Shown here: positions 9,045 through 17,450 of the stretch, one piece after another
Layout: every line of letters starts with the position of its first letter
How positions within the stretch are numbered: position 1 is the stretch's first letter
NCBI GenBank assembly: GCA_019636235.1
Contig: JAHBXW010000004.1
Span: forward strand, 124,001 to 188,000
From: Planctomyces sp.
Lineage (GTDB): Bacteria; Planctomycetota; Planctomycetia; Planctomycetales; Planctomycetaceae
Reading direction: 5' to 3'
DNA: 64,000 bases
The notes under the pieces: model-generated
The model's input: the letters and a program-made list of their open reading frames with translations, nothing else
Database searches by the model: none
What the model was told of the DNA's origin: nothing
Made by a program: the position numbers and the translations under genes

Positions 9045-11525
9045 ATGCACTGGCTGATTGATCGCTATCTGAAGGAGTTCCGGAACTGTCGCACTGCGGC
9101 GATGTCCCCGGCCGACTCGGATCTTGTCGGGGGGTTGCGGAATGGTCTGTTCAGCGAACGGGAACTCCTGCTCTGGTCGCTGCAGACCGACCCTGCGAGT
9201 CCGCGCGACCGCGAGTCGCTGTTGAAGCTGGAAGACTTCCTGCTGGAACGCGGGCAGGAGGTCGTCGCCGAGGACGCGACGACCCTGATTCGCAGCTTGA
9301 AAGCGGATTGGAGACGGCGAGCGCTTGGGGATGCGATCGTCGGCGGCGTCAATGAAATCCTGGCGAGGGCCGCGCAGGTTCGGCCGTCCCTCCGGGACGC
9401 GGCTGCGGATCTGCGCGACTATCTACAGGGCGTCGCGGACGATCCGGAGACGGAGCGAGTTCGTCTCGCCGTCGATCGCTGGCTGGCCCGGTTTCCGGAA
9501 CCGACCGCCCGCGCCCGGCATCTGGAGAAGGTTCCTCTGTGGCCGTTCGATGGCTGGGCGGAAGCGGCGCTGGCTGAGATCACGCGACTGACCGACGACG
9601 AAATCGCGGCGTGGACGCCCTTCCTCGCCCACGCCAACTCCGTTTCGGCCGCGCGGCCGTCCAAACGCTGGCAGAAAACCGCCGCCAGGCTGGCCGCCGC
9701 ACTGCCCGTCGACTGGACGACGCGCATTGTCGGCTGGCTCGCGAATTTCGACACGCCCAGCACGGCCCCGGATCAGGCCGGCAATCCCTGGGCGCTGCAT
9801 CCCTGGAACGTTGAGACGCTCCGCGGGCTGGTCTGGACGTTGGCGCAGACGCAGGACGACGAAGTCGCCCGGGCGCTCGGCCGGCTGGCGTCCAGCTCGT
9901 TTCGGAAGCGTCCGCAATTCGGAATGCGATCAGTGAAGCTGGGCAACGCCTGCGTGTGGGCGCTGGGCGAAATCGGCAGCCGCGCCGCCCTCGCGCAGCT
10001 CGCCTACCTCAAGGTCCGGCTGCGGTTCGCGGCGGCGCAAAAGGAAGTCGATAAGGCGCTCAACGGCGTGGCTGAGCGATTGGGGGTCCCGCGCGAGGAC
10101 ATCGAGGAGCTGGCCGTCCCCGGGTTCGGCATGACCGAGGTCGGACGCCTGATCGAGCCGCTGGGCGACTTCACAGCGGAGCTGACCGTCGCTCCACCGG
10201 GACGGGCGGACATCGTGTGGCGGACGCCAGCCGGCAAGGTTCAGAAATCGGTCCCGGCGGCGGTCCGCACGGGACATGCGGACGAACTCAAGGAACTCAA
10301 GGCGACGGCGCGCGACATCGCAAGGATGCTCCCGGCGCAGCGCGACCGCATCGACAGCCTGTTCCTGGAGCGTCGCAGCTGGACCTTCGCCGACTGGCGC
10401 GAACGGCATCTCGACCACCCGCTGCTGGGGATTCTCGCACGACGGATCATCTGGACCTTTGAAACGCCGGCTGGAATCCGTTCTGGCATCTGGCGGGCGG
10501 ATCGGATGGTCGATGTCGACGACGAGCCGCTGGACGGGCTCGACGGCCCGGATGTCGTCGTGCGGTTATGGCATCCCATCGGACTTCCGCTGGACGACGT
10601 GCTGGCGTGGCGGGGCTGGCTGGAGCGGCACGAAGTCCGCCAGCCGTTCAAGCAGGCGCATCGCGAGGTGTATGTCCTCACGGATGCGGAGCGCCGCACC
10701 GCGACCTACTCGAACCGGTTCGCATCGCACATCCTCCGCCAGCACCAGTTTCATGCGCTGTGCGGAGTGCGGGGCTGGCGGGACCAGTTGCGGCTGTCGG
10801 TGGACGCCGCGAGTCCGCCGCCGACGAAGCGGCTGCCGGCGTGGGGGCTCCGCGCGGAGTTCTGGGTGCACGCGGGCGATGACGAAATCAGCGAGGTCGG
10901 TACGTTCCTCCGGCTGGCGACGGACCAGGTCCGGTTCTATCGGATCGAGGCGGATGCTCGATACGCGCACATGTGGGGCGGGCAGTACGTGACCGATGGC
11001 GTCGTCCGTCCGGAAAATGAACCCGTCCCGCTGGAGCAGATTCCGCCCCTGGTGCTGTCGGAGATCTTTCGCGACGTCGATCTGTTCGTCGGCGTGGCGA
11101 GCGTCGGCAACGACCCGACCTGGGCCGACGGCGGCCCCGGTGGACAGCATCGCGATTACTGGACGTCGTATTCGTTCGGCGATCTGACGGCCGCGGCACA
11201 GACTCGAAGGGACGTCCTGCAGCGGTTGATCCCGCGCCTCAAAATCGCTGACCGCTGTTCGTTCAACGACCGCTATCTCGTTGTCCGCGGCGATCTGCGG
11301 ACCTACCGCATTCATCTCGGCAGCGGGAACATCCTGATGCAGCCGAACGACCAGTATCTCTGCATCGTGCAGGACGCGGGGAACTGGAAAGAGCACACCG
11401 GATCTCCATTCCTGCCGTTCGAGGGAGACCGCACGCTGTCGATCATTCTCAGCAAGGCGCTGCTGCTCGCGGCGGACACGAAGATCCAGGATCCGACGAT
11501 CGTCCGGCAGATTCGAATGGACTGA
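9045..11525 (+). CDS. DUF4132 domain protein (MolR-like)
   Basis: An 826-residue soluble protein with start ATG 9045 behind a GAAGG site. The N-terminal 400 residues are helical and contain HEAT-like stretches (for example LGNACVWALGEIGSRAALAQL). A DUF4132 region follows, with SWTFADWRERHLDHPLLGIL and VVRLWHPIGLPLDDVLAWRG, and the C-terminal segment NDRYLVVRGDLRTYRIHLGS up to KIQDPTIVRQIRMD matches the conserved tail seen in these proteins. E. coli MolR/YehI belong to this group, which lacks a proven biochemical role. It forms a two-gene unit with the 137-residue gene upstream. The large tail-to-tail neighbour begins only 3 bases after its stop, on the other strand. Confidence 0.88.
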   Translation: MHWLIDRYLKEFRNCRTAAMSPADSDLVGGLRNGLFSERELLLWSLQTDPASPRDRESLLKLEDFLLERGQEVVAEDATTLIRSLKADWRRRALGDAIVGGVNEILARAAQVRPSLRDAAADLRDYLQGVADDPETERVRLAVDRWLARFPEPTARARHLEKVPLWPFDGWAEAALAEITRLTDDEIAAWTPFLAHANSVSAARPSKRWQKTAARLAAALPVDWTTRIVGWLANFDTPSTAPDQAGNPWALHPWNVETLRGLVWTLAQTQDDEVARALGRLASSSFRKRPQFGMRSVKLGNACVWALGEIGSRAALAQLAYLKVRLRFAAAQKEVDKALNGVAERLGVPREDIEELAVPGFGMTEVGRLIEPLGDFTAELTVAPPGRADIVWRTPAGKVQKSVPAAVRTGHADELKELKATARDIARMLPAQRDRIDSLFLERRSWTFADWRERHLDHPLLGILARRIIWTFETPAGIRSGIWRADRMVDVDDEPLDGLDGPDVVVRLWHPIGLPLDDVLAWRGWLERHEVRQPFKQAHREVYVLTDAERRTATYSNRFASHILRQHQFHALCGVRGWRDQLRLSVDAASPPPTKRLPAWGLRAEFWVHAGDDEISEVGTFLRLATDQVRFYRIEADARYAHMWGGQYVTDGVVRPENEPVPLEQIPPLVLSEIFRDVDLFVGVASVGNDPTWADGGPGGQHRDYWTSYSFGDLTAAAQTRRDVLQRLIPRLKIADRCSFNDRYLVVRGDLRTYRIHLGSGNILMQPNDQYLCIVQDAGNWKEHTGSPFLPFEGDRTLSIILSKALLLAADTKIQDPTIVRQIRMD

Positions 11526-11528
11526 GCC

Positions 11529-13724
11529 TCACAGCCCGCCCGCGGAGCGCGCATCCCGGCGCGGTAGGCGGCCGCGATACAGTCGGGACAGGTCGCCCTC
11601 GACGCCGATCAGCAGCACGGCCTCCTCCGGGTCGCTGGGATCGACGCAGACGAAGTCCTCGAAGTCCGGACCGCACGTCGGCGATCGCTCTCCGAGCATG
11701 CCGAACAGCGTCATCGGCAGGCCCGTCGCATTCTTCGGATCGACGGACGTGACATCGGCGAACGTGCTCATCAGCGTCGAGAACGATCGCCGCCCCGCGT
11801 CGGGCGGCAGTTCTCCGCCGCAGGGAAGCGTCTGCTGGCCCGTGCGGATCACCACCAGCGCGTCCGGCTGCACGCTCCGCACGAGCTCGCCGATCGCCTC
11901 CCGTCCATCCGGCGTTTCCCAGTCCAACGTCTGAATCGCGTCCCAGTCGATGCCCTGCGGCGGCTGTTCCTCGGCGCGGCCCGCTCCAAACACCGTCTCG
12001 CGAAACAGCCGCGGGGTCCACTGCCGCATCGGTTCCCAGAACTCGTACTGGCCGGGCACATGTCCGGAGTACCGCACCGGCGCGCCCCCCGATTGCTGGA
12101 TGATCGCCGTGTTGCTGCCCAGCCGCTCCATCTCCTGCGACAGCATGTCGCGGCCCACGATCCGTGGCTCAAAGTCGATCCGCAGCGCGCCGCTGCGTTC
12201 GACCATCCGCACTTCCTCGACCGCCGGAAACTCGAGCTCGAAACGGGATACCCGCACCGGGTTCCCCTCGAGATCCACATCGACGACGGACAGCCCGCGC
12301 TCGTAGCTTTGCCGCCCCAGCGACGCCTGCGACACGTGCACCATCGCCCAGGTCGTCGACAACGCCACCACCGGCAGCAGCAGCCACGTCAGCCGCCGCT
12401 GCCCCAGCCGCCCCAGACCGTAGTAGTCGACGGGGCCGATCAGCAGCAGGCAGCCCAACAGCAGCAGCACCACGTTCCGCGGCGAAATGCTCCGCACCTC
12501 CCGGGGCAACAGCGGCGCCCGCAGGCTGGACACCGGATTCGCCAGCGGCCCGAAGGCCCGCACTCGGTCGTAGCTTTCGCTGACCGACACCAGCGGGGCC
12601 GTCGCCCATCGTCCCGTCCGCCGGATCAGGCCCGCCTGGTCCTGCCGCACGCCGAACAGCCACAACAGGTGCGATCGCCATGCGGCATCGTCCGTGGCCG
12701 CCGGCTGCAACAGGCACAGCACTCTCCCGAAGCCGGGCCGCGCGCGATGCACAGCGGGCGACCCCGCGACCCGGCCGCGCCCCTCCGCATCGAATACGAA
12801 GACCCTGTCGTCGCTGCGCTCGTTGACAAGCTTCAACCATGCCTCCCGGAGCCGCTCCGGCGTCGGACCCGTCGCCACGAGGCAGGCCCGGCCGCCGCCG
12901 CGGACCCAGGCCGCCATCGCCTCCAATTGCGCCGGCTGCAGTTCGGTCAGGCTTTCGGACGTCACCAGCAGCAGGTCGAAGGACGTCAGCCGCAGCGGGT
13001 CCAGCGGCAGGTCGCCCGTGGCGACTGGCGTCGGCGTGACGCTGAACTCCGCGCCGAAATCCCGTTCCGGATGAAACTGCGCCAGCTGAAAGATGTCGCT
13101 GAGGTGCGGCGCACCGGTGCTGGCGGTGAACCCCGACACGCGACTGACCGTCGACGGCGCGACGATGCCCATCACGCACTGCCGGTGCCAGCGGGGCGGA
13201 ACCGGCAGATCGCGCGGTTCGATTGCGTACAGCCCCCGGTCCGACTCAAACACCGCGCGGATCGCGAAGCTCGCCTTGTCGTTGTTCATCGGACAGGCGG
13301 GCAGCGTCAACGGCGTGACGAACGGCTGATCGCTCAGCGCCATGTCGCTCGACCGCCAGCTGCCGACGTACTGCCCGCCGGCGTAGATGTCGCACAGCAG
13401 TCGCCCCTCCAGCAGGCCCGATCCGCTCCACTGCATCCGCACCAGACAGTTCAACGGCGCCTGGCCGCGGAGCGTCTGGAACTGCGGGACGATCGACAGC
13501 GTCAACCGCCGGTCCTCGATCCGCTTTCCGGCCAGCTCGCTGACAAACCCGCCGTGCTCAAAACTGGCGGACGATGCGGATGTCGGCGACGGCGCGGATG
13601 TCTGGGCCGCGGCGGGCAGCACGCCGACGAATGTCCACAGCGCGGCCAGCCACACGGGCGAACGCCGTCCGCGACGCCTTGGCGGGCGCTGTCGCTCTGT
13701 CGCGCCCATTGAAGTCTTCATCAT
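11529..13724 (-). CDS. Large exported or membrane protein with amidotransferase-like domain
   Basis: The frame is open further upstream, but ATG 13724 gives a good Sec signal (RRSPVWLAALWTFVGVLPA, cut near AQT), so 731 residues are called. A lumenal beta-rich region comes first, then a glutamine-amidotransferase-like fold (LLLVTSESLTELQPAQLEAM with the next GGGRACLV strand), then two membrane helices (VVLLLLGCLLLIGPVDYYGL and LTWLLLPVVALSTTWAMV), and a final soluble domain. This architecture is common in planctomycete genomes near MoxR/BatA loci but I know no function for it. It diverges from the GNAT gene, leaving about 140 bases for both promoters. Low-complexity Ser/Ala follows the signal peptide. 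Confidence 0.8.
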   Translation of the reverse strand: MMKTSMGATERQRPPRRRGRRSPVWLAALWTFVGVLPAAAQTSAPSPTSASSASFEHGGFVSELAGKRIEDRRLTLSIVPQFQTLRGQAPLNCLVRMQWSGSGLLEGRLLCDIYAGGQYVGSWRSSDMALSDQPFVTPLTLPACPMNNDKASFAIRAVFESDRGLYAIEPRDLPVPPRWHRQCVMGIVAPSTVSRVSGFTASTGAPHLSDIFQLAQFHPERDFGAEFSVTPTPVATGDLPLDPLRLTSFDLLLVTSESLTELQPAQLEAMAAWVRGGGRACLVATGPTPERLREAWLKLVNERSDDRVFVFDAEGRGRVAGSPAVHRARPGFGRVLCLLQPAATDDAAWRSHLLWLFGVRQDQAGLIRRTGRWATAPLVSVSESYDRVRAFGPLANPVSSLRAPLLPREVRSISPRNVVLLLLGCLLLIGPVDYYGLGRLGQRRLTWLLLPVVALSTTWAMVHVSQASLGRQSYERGLSVVDVDLEGNPVRVSRFELEFPAVEEVRMVERSGALRIDFEPRIVGRDMLSQEMERLGSNTAIIQQSGGAPVRYSGHVPGQYEFWEPMRQWTPRLFRETVFGAGRAEEQPPQGIDWDAIQTLDWETPDGREAIGELVRSVQPDALVVIRTGQQTLPCGGELPPDAGRRSFSTLMSTFADVTSVDPKNATGLPMTLFGMLGERSPTCGPDFEDFVCVDPSDPEEAVLLIGVEGDLSRLYRGRLPRRDARSAGGL

Positions 13725-13866
13725 TCGGCTGCTCGTGCAATCGGACCCCCGGCCGTCCCGCCCGATCGGGCGCAGCTCCCCCCTGTCCCGGGCGCCATTC
13801 CCATAGTACGCTGATTTCCGCGGCCGTTCGCGGACAAAACGTTCGACGTTCCCTCGGGATCTGGAG

Positions 13867-14310
13867 ATGACGGACCTGGAATTCCGGACCGCCTCGATCG
13901 ATGACGTCCCGCAGCTCGCGTCGATGAACCAGCGCCTCATCCGCGACGAAGGGCACACGAACCCCATGACGCTCGACCAGCTGCGGGAGCGCATGGGAGA
14001 CTGGCTGCAGGGAACCTACGAGGGCATCATCGCGGAGATCGGGGGCCGGCCGGCGGGCTACCTGCTGTTCCGCCGTGAACCGGGGTTCGTGTATGTCCGG
14101 CATCTGTTCGTCGATCGGGAATTCCGACGACGGGGCATTGGCCGGAAACTGCTGCGCTGGCTGGAACGCTCGGTGCTGGCCGAACCCCGGGAACTGCGGG
14201 TCGACGCGCTGCTGAAGAATGAAGCCGGGCTGGCGTTCTGGCGGGCCGTGGGATTCCACGACTACTGCGTGACGCTCACCAAACCCCGGCCGCGCGGTCC
14301 CGAATCCTGA
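13867..14310 (+). CDS. GNAT-family N-acetyltransferase
   Basis: A 147-residue GNAT protein. Beta-4 and the acetyl-CoA loop are clear: VRHLFVDREFRRRGIGRKLL contains the R/Q-x-x-G-x-G/A pyrophosphate-binding loop (RRRGIG). The last strands carry FWRAVGFHDY, a usual end for single-domain GNATs. It transfers an acetyl group from acetyl-CoA to an amine, but the acceptor cannot be deduced. It stands alone, diverging from the large exported-protein gene and converging with the following leftward membrane gene. Confidence 0.93.
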   Translation: MTDLEFRTASIDDVPQLASMNQRLIRDEGHTNPMTLDQLRERMGDWLQGTYEGIIAEIGGRPAGYLLFRREPGFVYVRHLFVDREFRRRGIGRKLLRWLERSVLAEPRELRVDALLKNEAGLAFWRAVGFHDYCVTLTKPRPRGPES

Positions 14311-14332
14311 ACGCGCGCCCTCGGCCGAATCA

Positions 14333-14869
14333 TCACGGCAGGCCCCGCTCCGCGCGGATCCGCCGCACCTCCGCCACCACCTGCGCGATCAGTCCGCCGT
14401 TCGTCCGGATCGCCCCGTACTCCAGCATCGACACGCCCAGATTCACCAGCACCGTCAGCACCGCCAGCGTGAAATGAGCGGTCGCGATCCACTCGTTCCC
14501 CGCACGCGCCAGAGGGTCCGCCTGCGCCCCCACGGCGCCCGTCACGATCACCAGCACGAAGCACAGCACCAGGCCCGGAATCGCCCGGTACTTCAATCGG
14601 ATGCTCCGCCGATGCAGTTCCTCCGGCAACCGGTAGGCGGCGGACGTCTCCTCAATCCAGCGGCCCGTCCCCATGAAGTAGGTCAGCACGACGGCGTGCA
14701 TCATCAGCACCAGCAGGGACGCCCCCAGGGCCGTCAGCAGATGCATCGACACGGACCGCCGCGTCGCTTCCATGTCCGCCGCGCCCGCGTCGATCGACAG
14801 CCCGTACCACAGCGACAGCCACAGCCCGCTGTTGGCGATGACGGCCAGGCTCAAAAAGATCCGACTCAC
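14333..14869 (-). CDS. Four-helix membrane protein of unknown function
   Basis: A 178-residue protein with four predicted membrane helices: IFLSLAVIANSGLWLSLWYG at the start, LLTALGASLLVLMMHAVVLT, IPGLVLCFVLVIVTGAVGA and TAHFTLAVLTVLVNLGVSML. A charged loop (WIEETSAAYRLPEELHRRSI) separates helices 2 and 3 and probably lies in the cytoplasm. No metal-binding or catalytic motif stands out. Its 3' end faces the GNAT gene 22 bases away. I do not recognise the family; planctomycete-specific membrane protein is the safest label. Confidence 0.8.
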   Translation of the reverse strand: MSRIFLSLAVIANSGLWLSLWYGLSIDAGAADMEATRRSVSMHLLTALGASLLVLMMHAVVLTYFMGTGRWIEETSAAYRLPEELHRRSIRLKYRAIPGLVLCFVLVIVTGAVGAQADPLARAGNEWIATAHFTLAVLTVLVNLGVSMLEYGAIRTNGGLIAQVVAEVRRIRAERGLP

Positions 14870-15117
14870 GACGCGATTCCTGCGAGCCGCGCGTGGGGGA
14901 CGACGCGCCCCGTTGCGCGTCTCCGGATTCTCCGCGCCGCCGCCCGGGGCGTCACCCGCAGCCGGCTGGATTCCCGTTTTTGCGATTCGCCTGCGGCCGC
15001 GCGTCGAGACTCATCTCCCGAGCGTCGGCTTTCCGTCGGCCCGCGCTCCGGCGACAATTCGAGCCGACTCCGCGGATCGCCCCCGCCGGTTCTGGCGCAG
15101 TGAAGAATCGATCGCAC

Positions 15118-15510
15118 ATGGCCAAATCCACGCCCCCCGCCGACATGGACGCGTACATCGCCCGGTTCCCCGCGGACGTGCAGGCCGTCCTCCAGCAAGT
15201 CCGCCAGACGATCCGCGCCGCAGCCCCCGACGCCCGGGAAGTCATCAGCTATCAGATGCCCGCGTTCCGGCAGCACGGCATTCTGGTGTTCTTCGCGGCG
15301 TGGAAGAACCACATCGGGCTGTATCCGCCGATCTCCGGCGACAAGGCTCTGGAGAAGGCCATTGCCCGCTACGCGGGTCCCAAGGGCAATCTGCAGTTCC
15401 CGCTTGATGAGCCGATGCCGCTGGGCCTCATCCGAAAAATCGTCCAGTTGCGGGTGAAGCAGGATCAGGCGAAGGCGGACGCGAAGCGCCGCCGGAAGTC
15501 GGCCCGCTGA
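15118..15510 (+). CDS. DUF1801 domain protein (YdhG-like)
   Basis: A 130-residue protein of the DUF1801/YdhG group. It begins [20 protein letters not shown], the usual DAYIA segment, and continues with [20 protein letters not shown] and NHIGLYPP, the signature of the family. These proteins share a frataxin-like fold (B. subtilis Fra is an iron chaperone), though most are untested. The start ATG 15118 is chosen over in-frame upstream codons because the family begins there. The C terminus ends in a Lys/Arg-rich tail. The next gene, yjbQ, starts 74 bases downstream on the same strand. Confidence 0.92.
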   Translation: MAKSTPPADMDAYIARFPADVQAVLQQVRQTIRAAAPDAREVISYQMPAFRQHGILVFFAAWKNHIGLYPPISGDKALEKAIARYAGPKGNLQFPLDEPMPLGLIRKIVQLRVKQDQAKADAKRRRKSAR

Positions 15511-15584
15511 GCGTGTCGCACGAACCCGTGAGGCGCCGCAGAGGTCGGGCCGACGCGGGACACTCCCCAGAGGAAAGGAACCGG

Positions 15585-16007
15585 ATGAAGTCTCGCACGG
15601 AACATCTGACGTTCACGCTTCCGGAGCGGATGGCGTTCCTGAACATCACGCCGGAGGTGGAGCGGATCGTCGCGGAAAGCGGCGTTCGCGAGGGCCTGGT
15701 GCTGGTGAATGCCATGCACATCACGGCCAGCGTGTTCATCAACGACGACGAGTCGGGCCTGCACGAGGATTACAAGCGCTGGCTGGAGGGGCTGGCGCCG
15801 TTCGACGCCTCGCCGCAGCGATATCGCCACAACCGGACGGGCGAGGACAATGCGGACGCGCACCTGAAGCGTCAGGTGATGGGCCGGGAGGTGGTCGTGG
15901 CGATCACGAAGGGCCAGCTCGACTTCGGGCCATGGGAGCAGATCTTCTACGGGGAGTTCGACGGCCGCCGGCCGAAACGGGTGCTGGTGAAGGTGATCGG
16001 GGAATGA
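15585..16007 (+). CDS. yjbQ: YjbQ family protein (UPF0047, secondary thiamine-phosphate synthase)
   Basis: A 140-residue single-domain protein of the UPF0047/YjbQ family. Diagnostic segments are [20 protein letters not shown] (with the conserved His and the acidic turn), [20 protein letters not shown], and [13 protein letters not shown] near the end. E. coli YjbQ can replace the thiamine-phosphate synthase ThiE weakly, so the standard name reflects a side activity; the main role is unknown. ATG 15585 follows an AGGAAAGGAA site. It is 74 bases behind the DUF1801 gene and could share its transcript. Confidence 0.95.
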   Translation: MKSRTEHLTFTLPERMAFLNITPEVERIVAESGVREGLVLVNAMHITASVFINDDESGLHEDYKRWLEGLAPFDASPQRYRHNRTGEDNADAHLKRQVMGREVVVAITKGQLDFGPWEQIFYGEFDGRRPKRVLVKVIGE

Positions 16008-16160
16008 TCGAACCAGAAGGGAAGGCGCAATGGCTGCGAACTTTGGACAGCGGTTTTAGCCCCTCAATTCAGGCCAGAAGCTCGAAAGACAGGGCGAAGA
16101 TGAATTCGAACTCTTCAGCGATTGCTGGATGACTCCCGACCCCACAAGTTTGACTCCTCG

Positions 16161-16490
16161 TCATTCCGTTCTGCGTTTAATTTCTTTCAATTCCTCAATA
16201 ATGTGCTTCTCGACTTCCCGGCGGTCTTGGGCGCTGGCGTTACGACGGTGGTTCTGTCCGCCTTCCTGAATGAACCGGGACTTGTCGCTCGAAGACGAGT
16301 TGCCCTTGAAACCGGGGATGCCCCGAAAGCTCTTCTGCAACTCGGTCCATGCGACCTCGGCGGTCTTCTCTCCGATGCGGGTCAAGGCGTCGGGCAGGAG
16401 CCGCTGGGCCTCCCGGCGATAGTCGGCATCGGTTTCGAGCTTGTCCAGATCGACCGAGCCGAGCGGAATCGAAAAGTTGAACGTAGACAC
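16161..16490 (-). CDS. Small uncharacterised island protein 1
   Basis: A 109-residue protein with start GTG 16490, supported by GGAGG seven bases upstream (GGAGGAATTACC-GTG). An in-frame ATG 27 codons earlier has no comparable site and would run into the neighbouring gene. The sequence opens with a short strand (STFNFSIPLGSVDLDKLE), has a central helix (EAQRLLPDALTRIGEKTAEV), a polar Ser/Asn linker and a charged helical end (REVEKHIIEELKEIKRRTE). No known domain is recognised. It is the last gene of a three-gene leftward set in a lower-GC island opposite an XRE-ImmA/IrrE and PIN pair. Confidence 0.65.
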   Translation of the reverse strand: MSTFNFSIPLGSVDLDKLETDADYRREAQRLLPDALTRIGEKTAEVAWTELQKSFRGIPGFKGNSSSSDKSRFIQEGGQNHRRNASAQDRREVEKHIIEELKEIKRRTE

Positions 16491-16549
16491 GGTAATTCCT
16501 CCGAGTTGAAAACGATCCTTGGTCCAGTGTCCAAGGGGCGTGGTTGGGG

Positions 16550-16807
16550 TCAGATGGTGTAGGTCTTCCACGGCACGGCGCTCATCGGCACGCTGGCCAT
16601 GAAACGGGCAATGTCAGGTCGCCCGAAGTAAGTGGGTGTGCCCCGGCTGTCTTGGCCAACTAGCACGATGGGCACGCCGGGAAAGCACGATTGGAAGGAA
16701 GTGATCGCCCGTGCCGCCTCGAAGCGGCTTTGGACGACGTGGTGTTTGACGACCACGAGGGCGAAGGTGACGCCCTGTTCACGAATCACGGCACCGTCGA
16801 AGGTCAT
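16550..16807 (-). CDS. Small uncharacterised island protein 2
   Basis: An 85-residue protein with an AGGAGA site 6 bases before ATG 16807, so translation is likely. It has an alternating strand pattern (GVTFALVVVKHHVV and VPIVLVGQDSRG) joined by a helix (SRFEAARAITSFQSCF), suggesting a small alpha/beta fold, and ends PMSAVPWKTYTI. There is no membrane segment or metal motif. It is the middle of three leftward genes, 59 bases from each neighbour, consistent with one operon. I do not recognise the family. Confidence 0.68.
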   Translation of the reverse strand: MTFDGAVIREQGVTFALVVVKHHVVQSRFEAARAITSFQSCFPGVPIVLVGQDSRGTPTYFGRPDIARFMASVPMSAVPWKTYTI

Positions 16808-16865
16808 GGCAAATCTCCTGTAAGGGCCGATGGAATCGGCGGACAGCGGGTTTAGTTGGTTCGGA

Positions 16866-17261
16866 TCAGGCCGAGGTCAGGGGCGTGACCAAGTAGGCGG
16901 GGCCGGTCGGCACCTGCGTGTTGCACTGCGGGCGGAAGTTCAGGTAGAGCGCCCGTTCGGCGGCGTCACGGTCGGCCTGAAGCGGCACGAGGGCGAGGGC
17001 GAAGCTGCACTGGTACTGGCGGACGAGGTTGTAGAGGTCGAGGTTGCATTCCCACTCGCCCAGGTGGTCCTTGAGCCGGGAATCGAGGTCGGCGGCTTGG
17101 CCGACGTAGACGACTCGCCGCTGGCCGTTCACGAGCTTAACGGCGATCTTGCAGACCCCGGCCTGCACCGGGGCATGCGCCTGCACGATGGCGAGGGAAA
17201 ACGGCAGATACCGCTGCCAAGCGAGGTTGACGGTGCGGCGTGTGCCGATCATCGGGTTCAT
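16866..17261 (-). CDS. GIY-YIG-like nuclease domain protein
   Basis: A 131-residue protein. ATG 17261 is preferred because AAAGGAG lies 10 bases upstream; an in-frame ATG at 17321 is possible. The core has a strand KIAVKLVNGQRR, then VVYVGQAADLDSRLKDHL, which resembles the second half of a GIY-YIG motif with its Arg-containing helix (YVGQ..DL..RL..H), followed by CNLDLYNLVRQY and an ERALYLNFRPQCN segment with the downstream Glu and Asn expected for the nuclease fold. The first GIY tyrosine is not in canonical form, so activity is uncertain. It is the promoter-proximal gene of the leftward island operon. Confidence 0.65.
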   Translation of the reverse strand: MNPMIGTRRTVNLAWQRYLPFSLAIVQAHAPVQAGVCKIAVKLVNGQRRVVYVGQAADLDSRLKDHLGEWECNLDLYNLVRQYQCSFALALVPLQADRDAAERALYLNFRPQCNTQVPTGPAYLVTPLTSA

Positions 17262-17297
17262 GGTGGACAGGCTCCTTTCCATCGAGTACAAATTTTT

Positions 17298-17312
17298 GGG
17301 CAAGTCTTGCCC
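17298..17312. promoter_or_regulatory. 15-bp palindrome, candidate operator
   Basis: GGGCAAG-T-CTTGCCC is a perfect 7-bp inverted repeat with one central base. It lies 36 bases from the start codon of the leftward GIY-YIG gene and about 140 bases before the rightward XRE gene, in the shared promoter region. A homodimeric XRE-type repressor encoded next door is a natural binder, but this is inference. Confidence 0.5.
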
Positions 17313-17337
17313 TTGCGTCATCCGATTGCATAATATA

Positions 17338-17408
17338 TTGTGCGTCCGATGTGGTCAAGGCGCATGAATGCCAAATTTCTTGTGCAAACGGAAGTTGACC
17401 ACGCACAA
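17338..17408. promoter_or_regulatory. Paired inverted repeats before the XRE-ImmA/IrrE gene
   Basis: TTGTGCGT at 17338-17345 pairs exactly with ACGCACAA at 17401-17408, and GTGGTCAA at 17351-17358 pairs exactly with TTGACCAC at 17395-17402. The right half is a compact TTGACCACGCACAA; the left copy is the same sequence split by seven extra bases. The array ends 42 bases before ATG 17451. An AT-rich TAATATATT tract at 17331-17339 overlaps it and could supply a -10 element. Together these suggest self-regulation by the XRE protein. Confidence 0.5.
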
Positions 17409-17450
17409 GACCTTGGGAGAACGCAAATCACAAAGGAGGGAGAACCAACC

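Noticed and set aside
12060-13712. 550-codon rightward open frame opposite the large exported protein gene
   Set aside because: Same antisense pattern, Arg/Gln/Pro-rich, no domain, while the leftward frame has a signal peptide and membrane helices.
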